64,000 nt of DNA. Origin: an uncultured Methanolobus sp. Its GTDB lineage: Archaea; Halobacteriota; Methanosarcinia; Methanosarcinales; Methanosarcinaceae. Shown here piece after piece: positions 53,979-61,625 of the stretch. The notes under the pieces were generated by a model. It was not told the origin of the DNA and did no database searches. It saw only the letters and a list, made by a program, of their open reading frames with translations. Positions within the stretch are counted from its first letter, which is position 1. Each line of letters starts with the position of its first letter. The translations under genes were made by a program, and so were the position numbers. The stretch covers positions 2,869,562 to 2,933,561 of the forward strand of contig NZ_OY763421.1 in the NCBI RefSeq assembly GCF_963667555.1, given 5' to 3'.

Positions 53979-54761
53979 CTACTCTTCTTCGGTTACCTCT
54001 TCCTCAAGTCCGGGAGCATGACCCATTGGTCCACGTTCTCCTCTGTGTCCGTGTGGCTGAGGGTTGTTTTCTCTGTACTCTTCAAGGATCTCTTTCAGCT
54101 CATCAAGTGTTGTTGCATCCTCAATGCTGTTGAGAAGCTCTTCAAGGTCAGTTATCTTCTCTTCTATCTCTGTCTGCTTGTCTTCATCCTCAGTGTCTGC
54201 AAGCTTTTCATCGAGCATTTCGATCTGCTTTGTGATGTGTTCAGTTTCTCTTTCTACAAGATACTCCATTTCTTCTTCATCTGAAGCAAACTGCATCTCT
54301 TCCATTTCCGGTCTTTCACCCTTTCCCGGATTCTCCGTCATCATTGATTCTCTGGCTGTTTCCAGAATTTCCTTAAGCTCGTCGACTGTTGTTGCATCCT
54401 CGATGTCTTCAAGAAGTGCTTCAAGTTCCGCTATCTTCTCTTCTATCTCTGCCTGCTCATCTTCATCTTCAGTTTCTGCAAGCTTTTCATCGAGCATCTC
54501 GATCTTCCTGTTGATAGATTCAGTTGCTCTCTCTACAAGGAACTCCATCTCTTCTTCTTCGGTGTCAAAGACCGGAGCTTCCATTTCTTCATCTCCCATT
54601 TCAGGAGCTGCGCCAGGGCCGTGCATCATCTTATGATCGCCAGGTTCCCTCGCTTCATTTGCTGTTCCTGTTTCATCGGCAAAGGCGCCTGGTGTTATAG
54701 CACCTAACACCATTGCTACCAATGAAATACATGCCAGCACTTTCAGGATTTTGTGTTTCAT
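53979..54761 (-). CDS. Secreted acidic protein with two internal coiled-coil repeats
   Basis: The 260-residue product starts at ATG 54761 (AAGGAG eleven bases upstream) with signal peptide KILKVLACISLVAMVLGAIT. Two copies of a roughly 66-residue acidic helical repeat follow. Each runs from EEEMEFLVER or EEEMEYLVER through IEMLDEKLAETEDED or IEMLDEKLADTEDED to DELKEILE. The C-terminus is Gly/His/Pro-rich. The function is unknown; metal binding by the acidic and His segments is possible. Confidence 0.8.
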   Translation of the reverse strand: MKHKILKVLACISLVAMVLGAITPGAFADETGTANEAREPGDHKMMHGPGAAPEMGDEEMEAPVFDTEEEEMEFLVERATESINRKIEMLDEKLAETEDEDEQAEIEEKIAELEALLEDIEDATTVDELKEILETARESMMTENPGKGERPEMEEMQFASDEEEMEYLVERETEHITKQIEMLDEKLADTEDEDKQTEIEEKITDLEELLNSIEDATTLDELKEILEEYRENNPQPHGHRGERGPMGHAPGLEEEVTEEE

Positions 54762-55565
54762 TTGTTCATCTCCTTTTTTCTCTGCCCTGCCAGATAATTT
54801 CCTCAATTATTGGCGTGCTTCTGACATTTTCCAGATTTGCAGGCTTGAATATAAGGATACTTAACAAAAAGAAGTTCAATTAGAGCTTTAATTTAAAAAA
54901 TAAAACTTCCATAAAGGTTTATTCTTAGAGGGAACCTTTGAAAGTCTTAAACAAAGGGAGTGGGTTTAATTTGTCATGTTGACCACGTGTCTGGAAGGTC
55001 TGCCGGAGCTTTGATCATTTGTATCACTACTTCTATTATTTCTATTACTTCTCAGCAAACTTCGGGTTATGGGCGGCTCAGCTCTCTATGTCACATTAGT
55101 ATGAGATAAATTCCATTGGATACGCTAGCAATAATGTTTTTTGAAAGATTCGGATTGTAATATGTAACTGATCTTTCAGAGATAATACAGGGAGATTTAC
55201 AGAGATGTACGGGCGTTTTTTCTTTTCATACCTTCTCAGAACTTGTTATAGCAGGCAATATTCAAATGTCATGATTACGTGTTTATTTTGTAAAATATAG
55301 GTTTTTACAAGTTTAAAATTGCTTTTTGTTGTATTTATAGTTTTAAATAAATGTTTTATCTGCAAAAAAGCTTCATAAAGCTTAAGAGTGCTCAAAATTG
55401 CTTTTTATATTCGAGAAAATGCCTTCCCATTTAAGTATGTTTATATTTAAATCTCCCAATTCTGAGTAATAATTCAAATAATTCAAAAAACGTCAAGGTG
55501 CATTATACTATGATAATATGCTATACAGAATACCATAATGGGAGACTCATCAGGAGGTGATACCC
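54762..55565. other. Long gene-free region upstream of the first cassette
   Basis: About 800 bases lack a convincing gene. AAAATTGCTTTTT occurs twice, near 55314 and 55394. AAGCTT-CATA-AAGCTT lies near 55368, and a 7-bp hairpin GAAAGAT/ATCTTTC around 55142-55180. The promoter motif AAGTATG-TTTATATTTAAA at 55433-55451 drives the next gene, whose ribosome site AGGAGGTGAT lies just before ATG 55566. Confidence 0.5.
55433..55453 (+). promoter_or_regulatory. Shared cassette promoter, copy 1
   Basis: AAGTATGTTTATATTTAAAT matches the two RNA-gene promoters at 57486 and 60360. The TATA part TATTTAAA places transcription start near 55470, giving a leader of about 95 bases before the gene at 55566. 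Confidence 0.5.
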
Positions 55566-56459
55566 ATGAAGAAGTTACCACTTGTAATACTGGGAATTCT
55601 CATATTGATGGTATTGATATCAGGTCTTTCCGGTCGTGACAGACATCACGGCGACAGTAGTCATTCTTCACTGTCTTCCAGTCAGCCTGAATATACACTT
55701 TATGGTGAAGTCCCTTCACCTGCCCCGGATGACAAAATGAAGCCGCAGGATGAAAAGGAATTTCTGGAAAGTAACATCCAGAAGTCCGACGAGATCATTC
55801 TCCGTCTTGAGGACTCCATACAGCGTCTGGAAAGCGAAGGTAATGATGTAAGTGATCTTGAAGAAATGGTCGCCGATTATTCAACACTGGTATCAGATGC
55901 CAACACATATCTTGAAAAGGCAGATAGTGCGGATTCCCTTTCCCTGGAACAGAAATATGTTTCATTGTCCAGGGAAAAGATGGTCCAGTCAGATACTCAG
56001 TTGAAACTGATATTCGTGACAATGCATAACTATATGCCCGGACCTGTCGAAATGACAGGAAATGACAGTCTTGATGCAAACGGAAGCGGAGTAATGATAC
56101 TCTCCGGTGATCTTGATGTCGATCTCAGTCTATCTTCGGGAAAATTCTCCGTAGTGGACTTTGAAGGCGACATGTCAATAGATACAGACGGCTTACAATA
56201 CCCAAACATAGTAACTGAATCTGCAGTGTCTGCTTCAGCGACTGAGGAACCGCATCGCATGGTCTCATACGTGGATGTTCAGGGCAATGTGAGTCTGTCA
56301 GGCTCAGGAATGACAATTGCCGTAATGGGTGACAATACAACTGTCCATGTGACAGGTGTCGGAGAGATACAGCTCTATGGCGACGGAAGTTATTTCCTGG
56401 AAAATTCCAGTTCGGTAAAACAAGGAGTCTGGCTGTCACCAATATTTGAAACCTTATAA
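55566..56459 (+). CDS. Secreted/anchored beta-rich protein, cassette 1
   Basis: The 297-residue product has an N-terminal hydrophobic signal or anchor (LPLVILGILILMVLISGL) and a His/Ser-rich stretch. A helical region from about residue 60 to 145 contains LEDSIQRLESEGNDVSDLEEM, and a beta-rich C-terminal domain begins at GPVEMTG. The domain repeats Gly-Asp turns: GSGVMILSGDLDVDL, GKFSVVDFEGDMSI, VQGNVSLSGSGM. It is a paralogue of the gene at 58221. A perfect AGGAGGTGAT precedes the ATG. I do not recognise the family. Its partner, the membrane regulator gene, follows after 35 bases. Confidence 0.75.
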   Translation: MKKLPLVILGILILMVLISGLSGRDRHHGDSSHSSLSSSQPEYTLYGEVPSPAPDDKMKPQDEKEFLESNIQKSDEIILRLEDSIQRLESEGNDVSDLEEMVADYSTLVSDANTYLEKADSADSLSLEQKYVSLSREKMVQSDTQLKLIFVTMHNYMPGPVEMTGNDSLDANGSGVMILSGDLDVDLSLSSGKFSVVDFEGDMSIDTDGLQYPNIVTESAVSASATEEPHRMVSYVDVQGNVSLSGSGMTIAVMGDNTTVHVTGVGEIQLYGDGSYFLENSSSVKQGVWLSPIFETL

Positions 56460-56494
56460 TGCAAAAATAAAACCACCTTTGGATGGTAGTGTAA

Positions 56495-57262
56495 ATGAAA
56501 ATGACATCCTGTGCAGGTTGCATTACCATCCTTCTTCTTCTACTTTTTCTATTCTCGACCACTGCTGCTGCATCAGATACTGCAACCGTGCATGGTGTGG
56601 CATATGAATGGAGCACCCTTGCTCCCCTTGATAACGTTATAATTGAGGTGAACTCCACTCCCGTTCAATCCATTGTTGCAAAATACGGCATGTATTCTTT
56701 TGAGCTGCCTGAAGGCAGTTATTGTATCACTGCAAGTTATTTCGTCAATGGTGATCTCACCTGCTATGATGAGGAAGACATCACGATCACTGATGAGGGA
56801 AATTATGTAGTGGACCTTCTTCTGGTTCCTTCCTATCCTGATAATAGTACAGAGGAACCTTCCAGTTCTGCATATGCTATTTCTTCATCTCATCTTTTGA
56901 TGTTGTCTGTGTTAATTGTCCTGCTATTGCTGGTTTCGCTATTTTTCAAAGTGAGAGGTCCGGGAAGCAGTGATCCGCCAACCTCATTTACTCCATTTGC
57001 TTCGGTTCATGATACCCCAGGTCTTCCATCCGCAAAGACAGCAGACCATTCATTGATTGACCTGAGTCCGGATCATCGGGAAATACTTGCTATCATTAGT
57101 TCTGCCGGAGGAACAATGCCACAGAAAGAGCTGCGCAGGCATTTGAGTTACTCCGAAGGCAAAGCGAGTACTTTGCTTGTGGACCTTGAAAAAAGAGGCC
57201 TCATCAGGAAAGTCAAGAAAGGACGCGGTAATATCCTGTCCCTGGCCGGACATAAAAGATGA
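56495..57262 (+). CDS. Membrane-anchored winged-helix regulator with extracellular beta domain, cassette 1
   Basis: The 255-residue product has a signal segment, then a carboxypeptidase-regulatory-like beta domain (HGVAYEWSTLAPLDNVIIEV to DLLLVPSYPD). A transmembrane helix LLMLSVLIVLLLLVSLFF follows near residue 130. A cytoplasmic winged helix lies from about 185 to the end, with ILAIISSAGGTMPQKELRRH, YSEGKASTLLVDLEKRGLI and KGRGNIL. The layout suits one-component sensing across the membrane with direct DNA binding. It is a paralogue of the gene at 59167. The target is unknown; the shared promoters nearby are candidates. Confidence 0.82.
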   Translation: MKMTSCAGCITILLLLLFLFSTTAAASDTATVHGVAYEWSTLAPLDNVIIEVNSTPVQSIVAKYGMYSFELPEGSYCITASYFVNGDLTCYDEEDITITDEGNYVVDLLLVPSYPDNSTEEPSSSAYAISSSHLLMLSVLIVLLLLVSLFFKVRGPGSSDPPTSFTPFASVHDTPGLPSAKTADHSLIDLSPDHREILAIISSAGGTMPQKELRRHLSYSEGKASTLLVDLEKRGLIRKVKKGRGNILSLAGHKR

Positions 57263-57485
57263 TTCGGATATACAATTCTTGTTCCTCATATCACCTTATT
57301 TTTTGCCTTTACACCGCAACGTGCGGATGAACTTTGCAAAAATCCGTAACAATCGGATATGTGCGTGTTTCAAAAGTTTCTGAAAACTCCAATAAGTATT
57401 AAACTCTATATTTACTCTTGTTTTTCAATTTAAGGGGTATATAAAGTTTAAAATCGGAAAATTACTCAAAGATCCTTTTTCTTGT

Positions 57486-57506
57486 AAGTATGCTTTTATT
57501 TAAAAC
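57486..57506 (+). promoter_or_regulatory. Shared cassette promoter, RNA copy A
   Basis: AAGTATGCTTTTATTTAAAA is identical over 20 bases to the promoter of RNA copy B. The TATA part TATTTAAAAC starts at 57497, 24 bases before stem 1 of the RNA. Confidence 0.65.
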
Positions 57507-57520
57507 TACCAATTGGTGAT

Positions 57521-57670
57521 TACCCGACAACTAATAGTTGGAGGGTACCACCCCACTTAGGTGGCACCTAACCCCCAACCACATCCAGCCTAAGGTGCCA
57601 CCACTGTACCAACAACCCCCTCCTCGCTTAAGAGGTGCCCACCCTATCCGGGGCATCTCTTAACCGATAC
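57521..57670 (+). ncRNA. Structured RNA, copy A (three conserved stems)
   Basis: Stem 1 pairs TACCC and CAACT (57521-57532) with AGTTG and GGGTA (57536-57547). Stem 2 pairs GGTGGCACCT (57560-57569) with AGGTGCCACC (57593-57602). Stem 3 pairs 57628-57640 with 57651-57663 over 13 base pairs with one G-U. The unpaired parts are C/A-rich: CAACCACATCCAGCC in loop 2, TGTACCAACAACC between stems 2 and 3, CCTATCCG in loop 3, and CCGATAC after stem 3. Copy B at 60396 has the same stems with changed but still pairing bases. The RNA starts where the upstream TATA predicts. It may be a leader of the small ORF at 57704 or an independent RNA. Confidence 0.82.
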
Positions 57671-57703
57671 GGAGTAAAAAAGTGGAATTTAAAAGTGAAT
57701 ATT

Positions 57704-57940
57704 ATGTCTGATATGAAAGATACCTTAAAGCAATTCATTGACTCAAGGCTTCAGGAAGCGACCCGTGCCCAGGCCATTTATCCCGACAGGGCATATGTTG
57801 CATCCGGTCTTATAAAGCAGCTAAATCCCGATGATCTGCACGACTGTCCTGAGTCCTCCTCATGTGAACATGGTTTTAAGGATTTTGATGTTTCAGGCTC
57901 TCAGCCTAATACACCAGCAAAGAAGGATTTCATTTGGTGA
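57704..57940 (+). CDS. Small protein downstream of RNA copy A (78 aa)
   Basis: The frame opens at ATG 57704, 33 bases after the conserved RNA, with only a weak GTGA-type ribosome site. The product has an amphipathic helix (MKDTLKQFIDSRLQEATRAQ) and a Cys pair in HDCPESSSCEHG. I see no family and no clear similarity to the small ORF after copy B. T-rich sequence with repeated CTTTGCTTG follows. The frame is open back to 57635 inside stem 3, but that start would disrupt the RNA reading and is unlikely. Confidence 0.55.
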   Translation: MSDMKDTLKQFIDSRLQEATRAQAIYPDRAYVASGLIKQLNPDDLHDCPESSSCEHGFKDFDVSGSQPNTPAKKDFIW

Positions 57941-58220
57941 TCCACCTCTTCTTTGCTTTGCTTGCTTGATCTTTGCTTGTTTGTTTTTTGTCTTGCGGCC
58001 GTTTTCTGCTTTACCGGCCAGAGCCATTTTTTCAGAATTCTAATTTAGTTTATTCTTTCTTCAGTTGATTTCTCATCTCAAACGCCCACAAGCATGACTA
58101 TCTATTTATATAAATACATTCAACTAAAACAGAGAAAACGTTTAAGGCAGATGATATCTGTTACCTTTGTAAAATCGGAGATACGTAGTTATAGTAATTG
58201 TTCCTGAGATGTGATCATCA

Positions 58221-59144
58221 ATGAAGAAAATGCCTCTTGCAGTACTGATTATTCTTATGTTAATGGTTGTAATTTCAGGTATGGCTGATTCTGCGGATGT
58301 GCATCCGCATTCTGATGACAGGCCGGATGATCACAGGGACGATTCCATGCATCTTCTGGACAGAGAATTATCTCCTACAGATGTTTTCATGGTAACTCAT
58401 ATGGTTTCTTTCTCTCCTATGATGGATGAGGAAAGCTTCCTTGAAGACAACATCGAAAAATCCGAGTCAATGGTTAGCAGGCTTGAAAATGCAAGCAATA
58501 AACTGGAGGCTGAAGGTGAGGATGTTTCTAAGCTTAAGGGTATGATAGCTGATTATTCATACTTTGTCTCCGAATCCAGGTCTTATCTTGAAATGGCAAA
58601 GACCACTTCTTCTGAATCAGAAAAGCGAAAATATCTGGACAAGTCCCGGGAATGTATCATCAAGGCAAATTCAGAGCTAAAACCAATTCTGGATAAGATG
58701 AAAGAATATACCACCGGACCGGTTATGATCACAAACACTACTCTTAGTGCTGAGGGAAGCGGAGTTGCTATTCTCTCAGGTGACATCGACATGAGTTTTA
58801 CTCTGTCCGAAGGTAAATTCTCTGTTGTTGATTTTAGCGGGGATTCAAGTATTGAGATAGACGCTGATTACAGACAGGAACACTCATCAGACAGGATGGT
58901 TCCGGGTGATCTTATTATGTCACACACAATGGAATCATATGTGGATGTAACAGGTAATGTTTCTATTTCCGGTTCTGCTTATACGGTAGCTATTATGGCA
59001 GACAGAATGATACTGACTGCAACCGGACAGGGCGAGATCGAACTCATAGGAAATGGTACTTATTATCTCGATAACGGTATATCCGAAGAGCAAGAAAATG
59101 TATGGATGATGCCAATATTTGAAAAGGCGGATATTGGAAAATAG
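58221..59144 (+). CDS. Secreted/anchored beta-rich protein, cassette 2
   Basis: The 307-residue paralogue of the protein at 55566 has the same plan: hydrophobic N-terminus (MPLAVLIILMLMVVISGMA), Asp/His-rich segment, helical region, and beta-rich C-terminal domain. The shared domain shows GPVMITN, GSGVAILSGDIDMSF, GKFSVVDFSGDSSIEI and SYVDVTGNVSISGSA. A TATA-like TATTTATATAAATAC lies near 58105, unlike the shared cassette promoter. The regulator gene of cassette 2 starts 22 bases downstream. Confidence 0.75.
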   Translation: MKKMPLAVLIILMLMVVISGMADSADVHPHSDDRPDDHRDDSMHLLDRELSPTDVFMVTHMVSFSPMMDEESFLEDNIEKSESMVSRLENASNKLEAEGEDVSKLKGMIADYSYFVSESRSYLEMAKTTSSESEKRKYLDKSRECIIKANSELKPILDKMKEYTTGPVMITNTTLSAEGSGVAILSGDIDMSFTLSEGKFSVVDFSGDSSIEIDADYRQEHSSDRMVPGDLIMSHTMESYVDVTGNVSISGSAYTVAIMADRMILTATGQGEIELIGNGTYYLDNGISEEQENVWMMPIFEKADIGK

Positions 59145-59166
59145 TTAGGGAACAGGGTTGCGTGAC

Positions 59167-60132
59167 ATGAAACCAGTATATTATATCTGCTGTATTGCAA
59201 TTATCCTGATGCTTACAGGTATCGGATCAGCGGCAAATATCGCAACTGTACATGGTGTTGCCTATGAATGGAGTACATTTGAGCCTCTTGATAACGCTAT
59301 CGTTGAGGTGAACTCAACACCTGCACAGTCCATGGTGGCGCAGTATGGTGTATATTCCTTTGAACTGGCAAATGGCACATACCAGATAACTGCGAGTTAT
59401 TATGAGGACGATCAGCTTACCTATTACGCAGAGGATGTAATAACAGTCTCAGAAGAAGGAAGCTATGTTCTTGATCTGTTACTGGTTCCTTCCTATTCCA
59501 GCTCCACAGATGCCGAGTCATCAGATGCTAACAGTAATTCTCTTCTTTACGGTTCCATACTGCTTATTATTGTTCTTCTCGTTCTTATTCTAACACAGAT
59601 GAAGCAAAAGCCGCAAACCCAAAAACATGCTGCAAGGAAGGAAGAAGTTCATCACGCTGTTCCGGATGTTCCCGAAAAGGTCGAAGAGAGACCAGCAAGA
59701 CTTAAGGAAAAATCAGCAGTAACAGAGCCTGAACCAGCAATTCCATTATATGTTGCGCAGGAATCCGAGCAGGAAACTGTTGAAATGGAAGAACCTATTC
59801 CTGATCAAGAGGAACTTGTGGAAATAGAAGAACCGGACAAATCAGTTCCTGTCATCAAGTCTGAAACGGTTGCTAAAGAGCCAGAACCTGTACAGGCTTC
59901 TGTACCTGAGCCGGTCCTTTCAGATGAACCTGTTCCTGCTGACCTACAGGAAATACTGGACATCCTGGCATCCCAGGGTGGAAGGATGACGCAGAAAGAT
60001 ATGCGAAAGCGTCTGAAGTACTCTGAGGGCAAGGTTAGCCTTATGCTTCTTGACCTTGAGAAGAGGGGTAAGATCCAGAAATTCAAGAAAGGACGTGGAA
60101 ATGTCCTTTTCCTTGTGGAATCTGAGAAGTAA
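59167..60132 (+). CDS. Membrane-anchored winged-helix regulator, cassette 2
   Basis: The 321-residue paralogue of the gene at 56495 has signal peptide, beta domain (HGVAYEWSTFEPLDNAIVEV), transmembrane helix SILLIIVLLVLILTQM near residue 130, a long Glu/Pro/Val-rich cytoplasmic linker of about 110 residues, and a C-terminal winged helix with MTQKDMRKRLKYSEGKVS, LLDLEKRGKI and KGRGNVL. The linker is the main difference from cassette 1. ATG 59167 is preferred; a TTG nine bases upstream is in frame. Confidence 0.82.
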   Translation: MKPVYYICCIAIILMLTGIGSAANIATVHGVAYEWSTFEPLDNAIVEVNSTPAQSMVAQYGVYSFELANGTYQITASYYEDDQLTYYAEDVITVSEEGSYVLDLLLVPSYSSSTDAESSDANSNSLLYGSILLIIVLLVLILTQMKQKPQTQKHAARKEEVHHAVPDVPEKVEERPARLKEKSAVTEPEPAIPLYVAQESEQETVEMEEPIPDQEELVEIEEPDKSVPVIKSETVAKEPEPVQASVPEPVLSDEPVPADLQEILDILASQGGRMTQKDMRKRLKYSEGKVSLMLLDLEKRGKIQKFKKGRGNVLFLVESEK

Positions 60133-60359
60133 TATTCTCCTTTTTTGATGCAATTATCTCAGATCATACTCACATTTTTCCATTTTATTCTTAAACTATC
60201 TTTTATGTGTAATATTCATTTATTTTGCCTTAAATGTCTATTAATATGGTATTCTTGGTTTGATAAGTTTTTACAATATCTATAAACCATATAATTCCTA
60301 TTTTGGCATCTATAAAGCTTCATTGGTGAAATATGGCATTTTTTGACTCTTTTTGAAAT

Positions 60360-60380
60360 AAGTATGCTTTTATTTAAAAC
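60360..60380 (+). promoter_or_regulatory. Shared cassette promoter, RNA copy B
   Basis: AAGTATGCTTTTATTTAAAA is the same as in copy A. The TATA part starts at 60371, 25 bases before stem 1 of the RNA. Confidence 0.65.
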
Positions 60381-60395
60381 TACGAATGTGGGGAT

Positions 60396-60553
60396 TGCTT
60401 GTCAGCTTTGAGCTGGCAGGCAACCACCCAAGCTAAGGTGGCATCAACCCCAACCACATCCAGCCTGATGCCACCAATGTACCAACAACCAACAACCCCC
60501 ACTCGTATAAGGGACACCTGCTACCTATCCGCCAGGTGTCTCTTATCCGATAC
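60396..60553 (+). ncRNA. Structured RNA, copy B (three conserved stems)
   Basis: Stem 1 pairs TGCTTG and CAGCT (60396-60407) with AGCTG and CAGGCA (60411-60422). Stem 2 pairs GGTGGCATCA (60437-60446) with TGATGCCACC (60466-60475). Stem 3 pairs 60507-60520 with 60533-60546 over 14 base pairs with one G-U. Compared with copy A, stem bases changed in matching pairs while the loops CAACCACATCCAGCC, TGTACCAACAACC and CCTATCCG and the tail CCGATAC stayed the same. This pattern points to selection on RNA structure. The linker before stem 3 contains a duplicated AACAACC not found in copy A. Confidence 0.82.
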
Positions 60554-60579
60554 AGAAAAATGAACTAGAGGCATGGATT

Positions 60580-60756
60580 ATGAACACTAATAATATGCAG
60601 TCAATGTTTGATGAGAAAACTGCTGTCGGTTATGCTGAACAGAAAGGAGTAAACGGACATGAAAATGCAGTATATTCTCTGTGCAGAAAACTAAGTTCTG
60701 AACAGATGAACCGTTTGATCAGTATATCTCCGGCAGGCTATGTGGGGATAAAATGA
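60580..60756 (+). CDS. Small protein downstream of RNA copy B (58 aa)
   Basis: ATG 60580 follows GAGG by nine bases and opens 58 codons ending in TGA. The product has an N-terminal polar part (NTNNMQSMFDEKTAV) and a helix-like end SLCRKLSSEQMNRLISI. It occupies the same place relative to RNA copy B as the 78-residue ORF does to copy A, but I see no sequence similarity. Translation is plausible, not shown. Confidence 0.5.
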   Translation: MNTNNMQSMFDEKTAVGYAEQKGVNGHENAVYSLCRKLSSEQMNRLISISPAGYVGIK

Positions 60757-60869
60757 GTTGTTACTATGAGTTATTACTTATACTGTAATTTTAGCAAATA
60801 TAATTATATTTAAGCAACGATATTCAATTTATATAGAAAAACAAAAACGGGAATGATTTGAGGTATATC

Positions 60870-61625
60870 ATGGACGAGAATCTCAATAATACAGAATACG
60901 AAAACAAGTTTCAAAACGGCACACCGGATACTCTCATGCGTCTGACAGATGTGTGGAAGATCTACAAAATGGGAGAGGTCGAGTTTGCAGCGCTAAAAGG
61001 CGTTGATCTGGAGATCCTTCACGGTGAATTTGTAGTCATTCTTGGTCCTAGTGGAAGCGGTAAGAGTACAATGATGAATCTTCTTGGTTGCCTTGATCTT
61101 CCAAGCAAAGGCGTGGTTGAGCTCAACAACAAGGATATTTCCAAAATGAGGGAATCCGAACTTGCACAGATCAGGGGCCAATTGATAGGCTTCATTTTCC
61201 AGACATTCAACCTGATCCCCACACTAAACACCATTGAAAATGTCATGCTTCCACTGGAATTCCAGGAAGCAGATTCTGATTTCTCATGGAAGAGAGCAGC
61301 GGATCTTCTTGATATTGTAAGTCTTGGAGACAAAAAATACAACCTGCCTTCTCAGTTATCAGGTGGCCAGAGACAGAGGGTTGCCATTGCAAGATCTCTT
61401 GCAGTAGACCCTAAAGTAATCCTTGCGGACGAGCCTACTGGTAACCTTGATAGTGAAACTGGAAATTACATCCTTGAATTCCTCAGTGATCTGCACAAGA
61501 GGGAAGGTAAAACAATCATAATGATCACCCACGATCCTGAATTGACGAGATATGCGGATCGTGTTGTTCATATTAAAGACGGAATGGTCGATAAAATCGA
61601 GATAATAAAGCGTGAAGCAATGTGA
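60870..61625 (+). CDS. MacB/LolD-type ABC transporter ATPase
   Basis: The 251-residue ATPase has Walker [10 protein letters not shown] near residue 52, the signature [16 protein letters not shown] near 154, Walker [13 protein letters not shown] near 178, and the H-loop [13 protein letters not shown]. It belongs to the LolD/MacB group that powers FtsX-like permeases. ATG 60870 has GAGG upstream. It is the first gene of a three-gene operon with the NEW3-type protein and the permease. Confidence 0.95.
   Translation: MDENLNNTEYENKFQNGTPDTLMRLTDVWKIYKMGEVEFAALKGVDLEILHGEFVVILGPSGSGKSTMMNLLGCLDLPSKGVVELNNKDISKMRESELAQIRGQLIGFIFQTFNLIPTLNTIENVMLPLEFQEADSDFSWKRAADLLDIVSLGDKKYNLPSQLSGGQRQRVAIARSLAVDPKVILADEPTGNLDSETGNYILEFLSDLHKREGKTIIMITHDPELTRYADRVVHIKDGMVDKIEIIKREAM

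Noticed and set aside
53979-54761. Plus-strand serine-rich frame opposite the acidic repeat protein
   Set aside because: It is the antisense shadow of acidic helical codons. It has no start signal, and the minus strand has a signal peptide and a ribosome site.
55205-55300. Short ORF with ATG at 55205 in the long gene-free region
   Set aside because: About 31 codons, GGGAG is 12 bases away, the composition is odd and nothing supports conservation.
57521-57670. RNA copy A as an intrinsic terminator of the regulator gene
   Set aside because: It has three long stems, its own TATA box 24 bases upstream, and no T-tract after stem 3.
57541-57670. RNA copy A as a CRISPR repeat or inverted-repeat transposable element
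   Set aside because: Only two copies exist, with no spacers, no transposase and no target duplications; the changes between copies keep the pairing.
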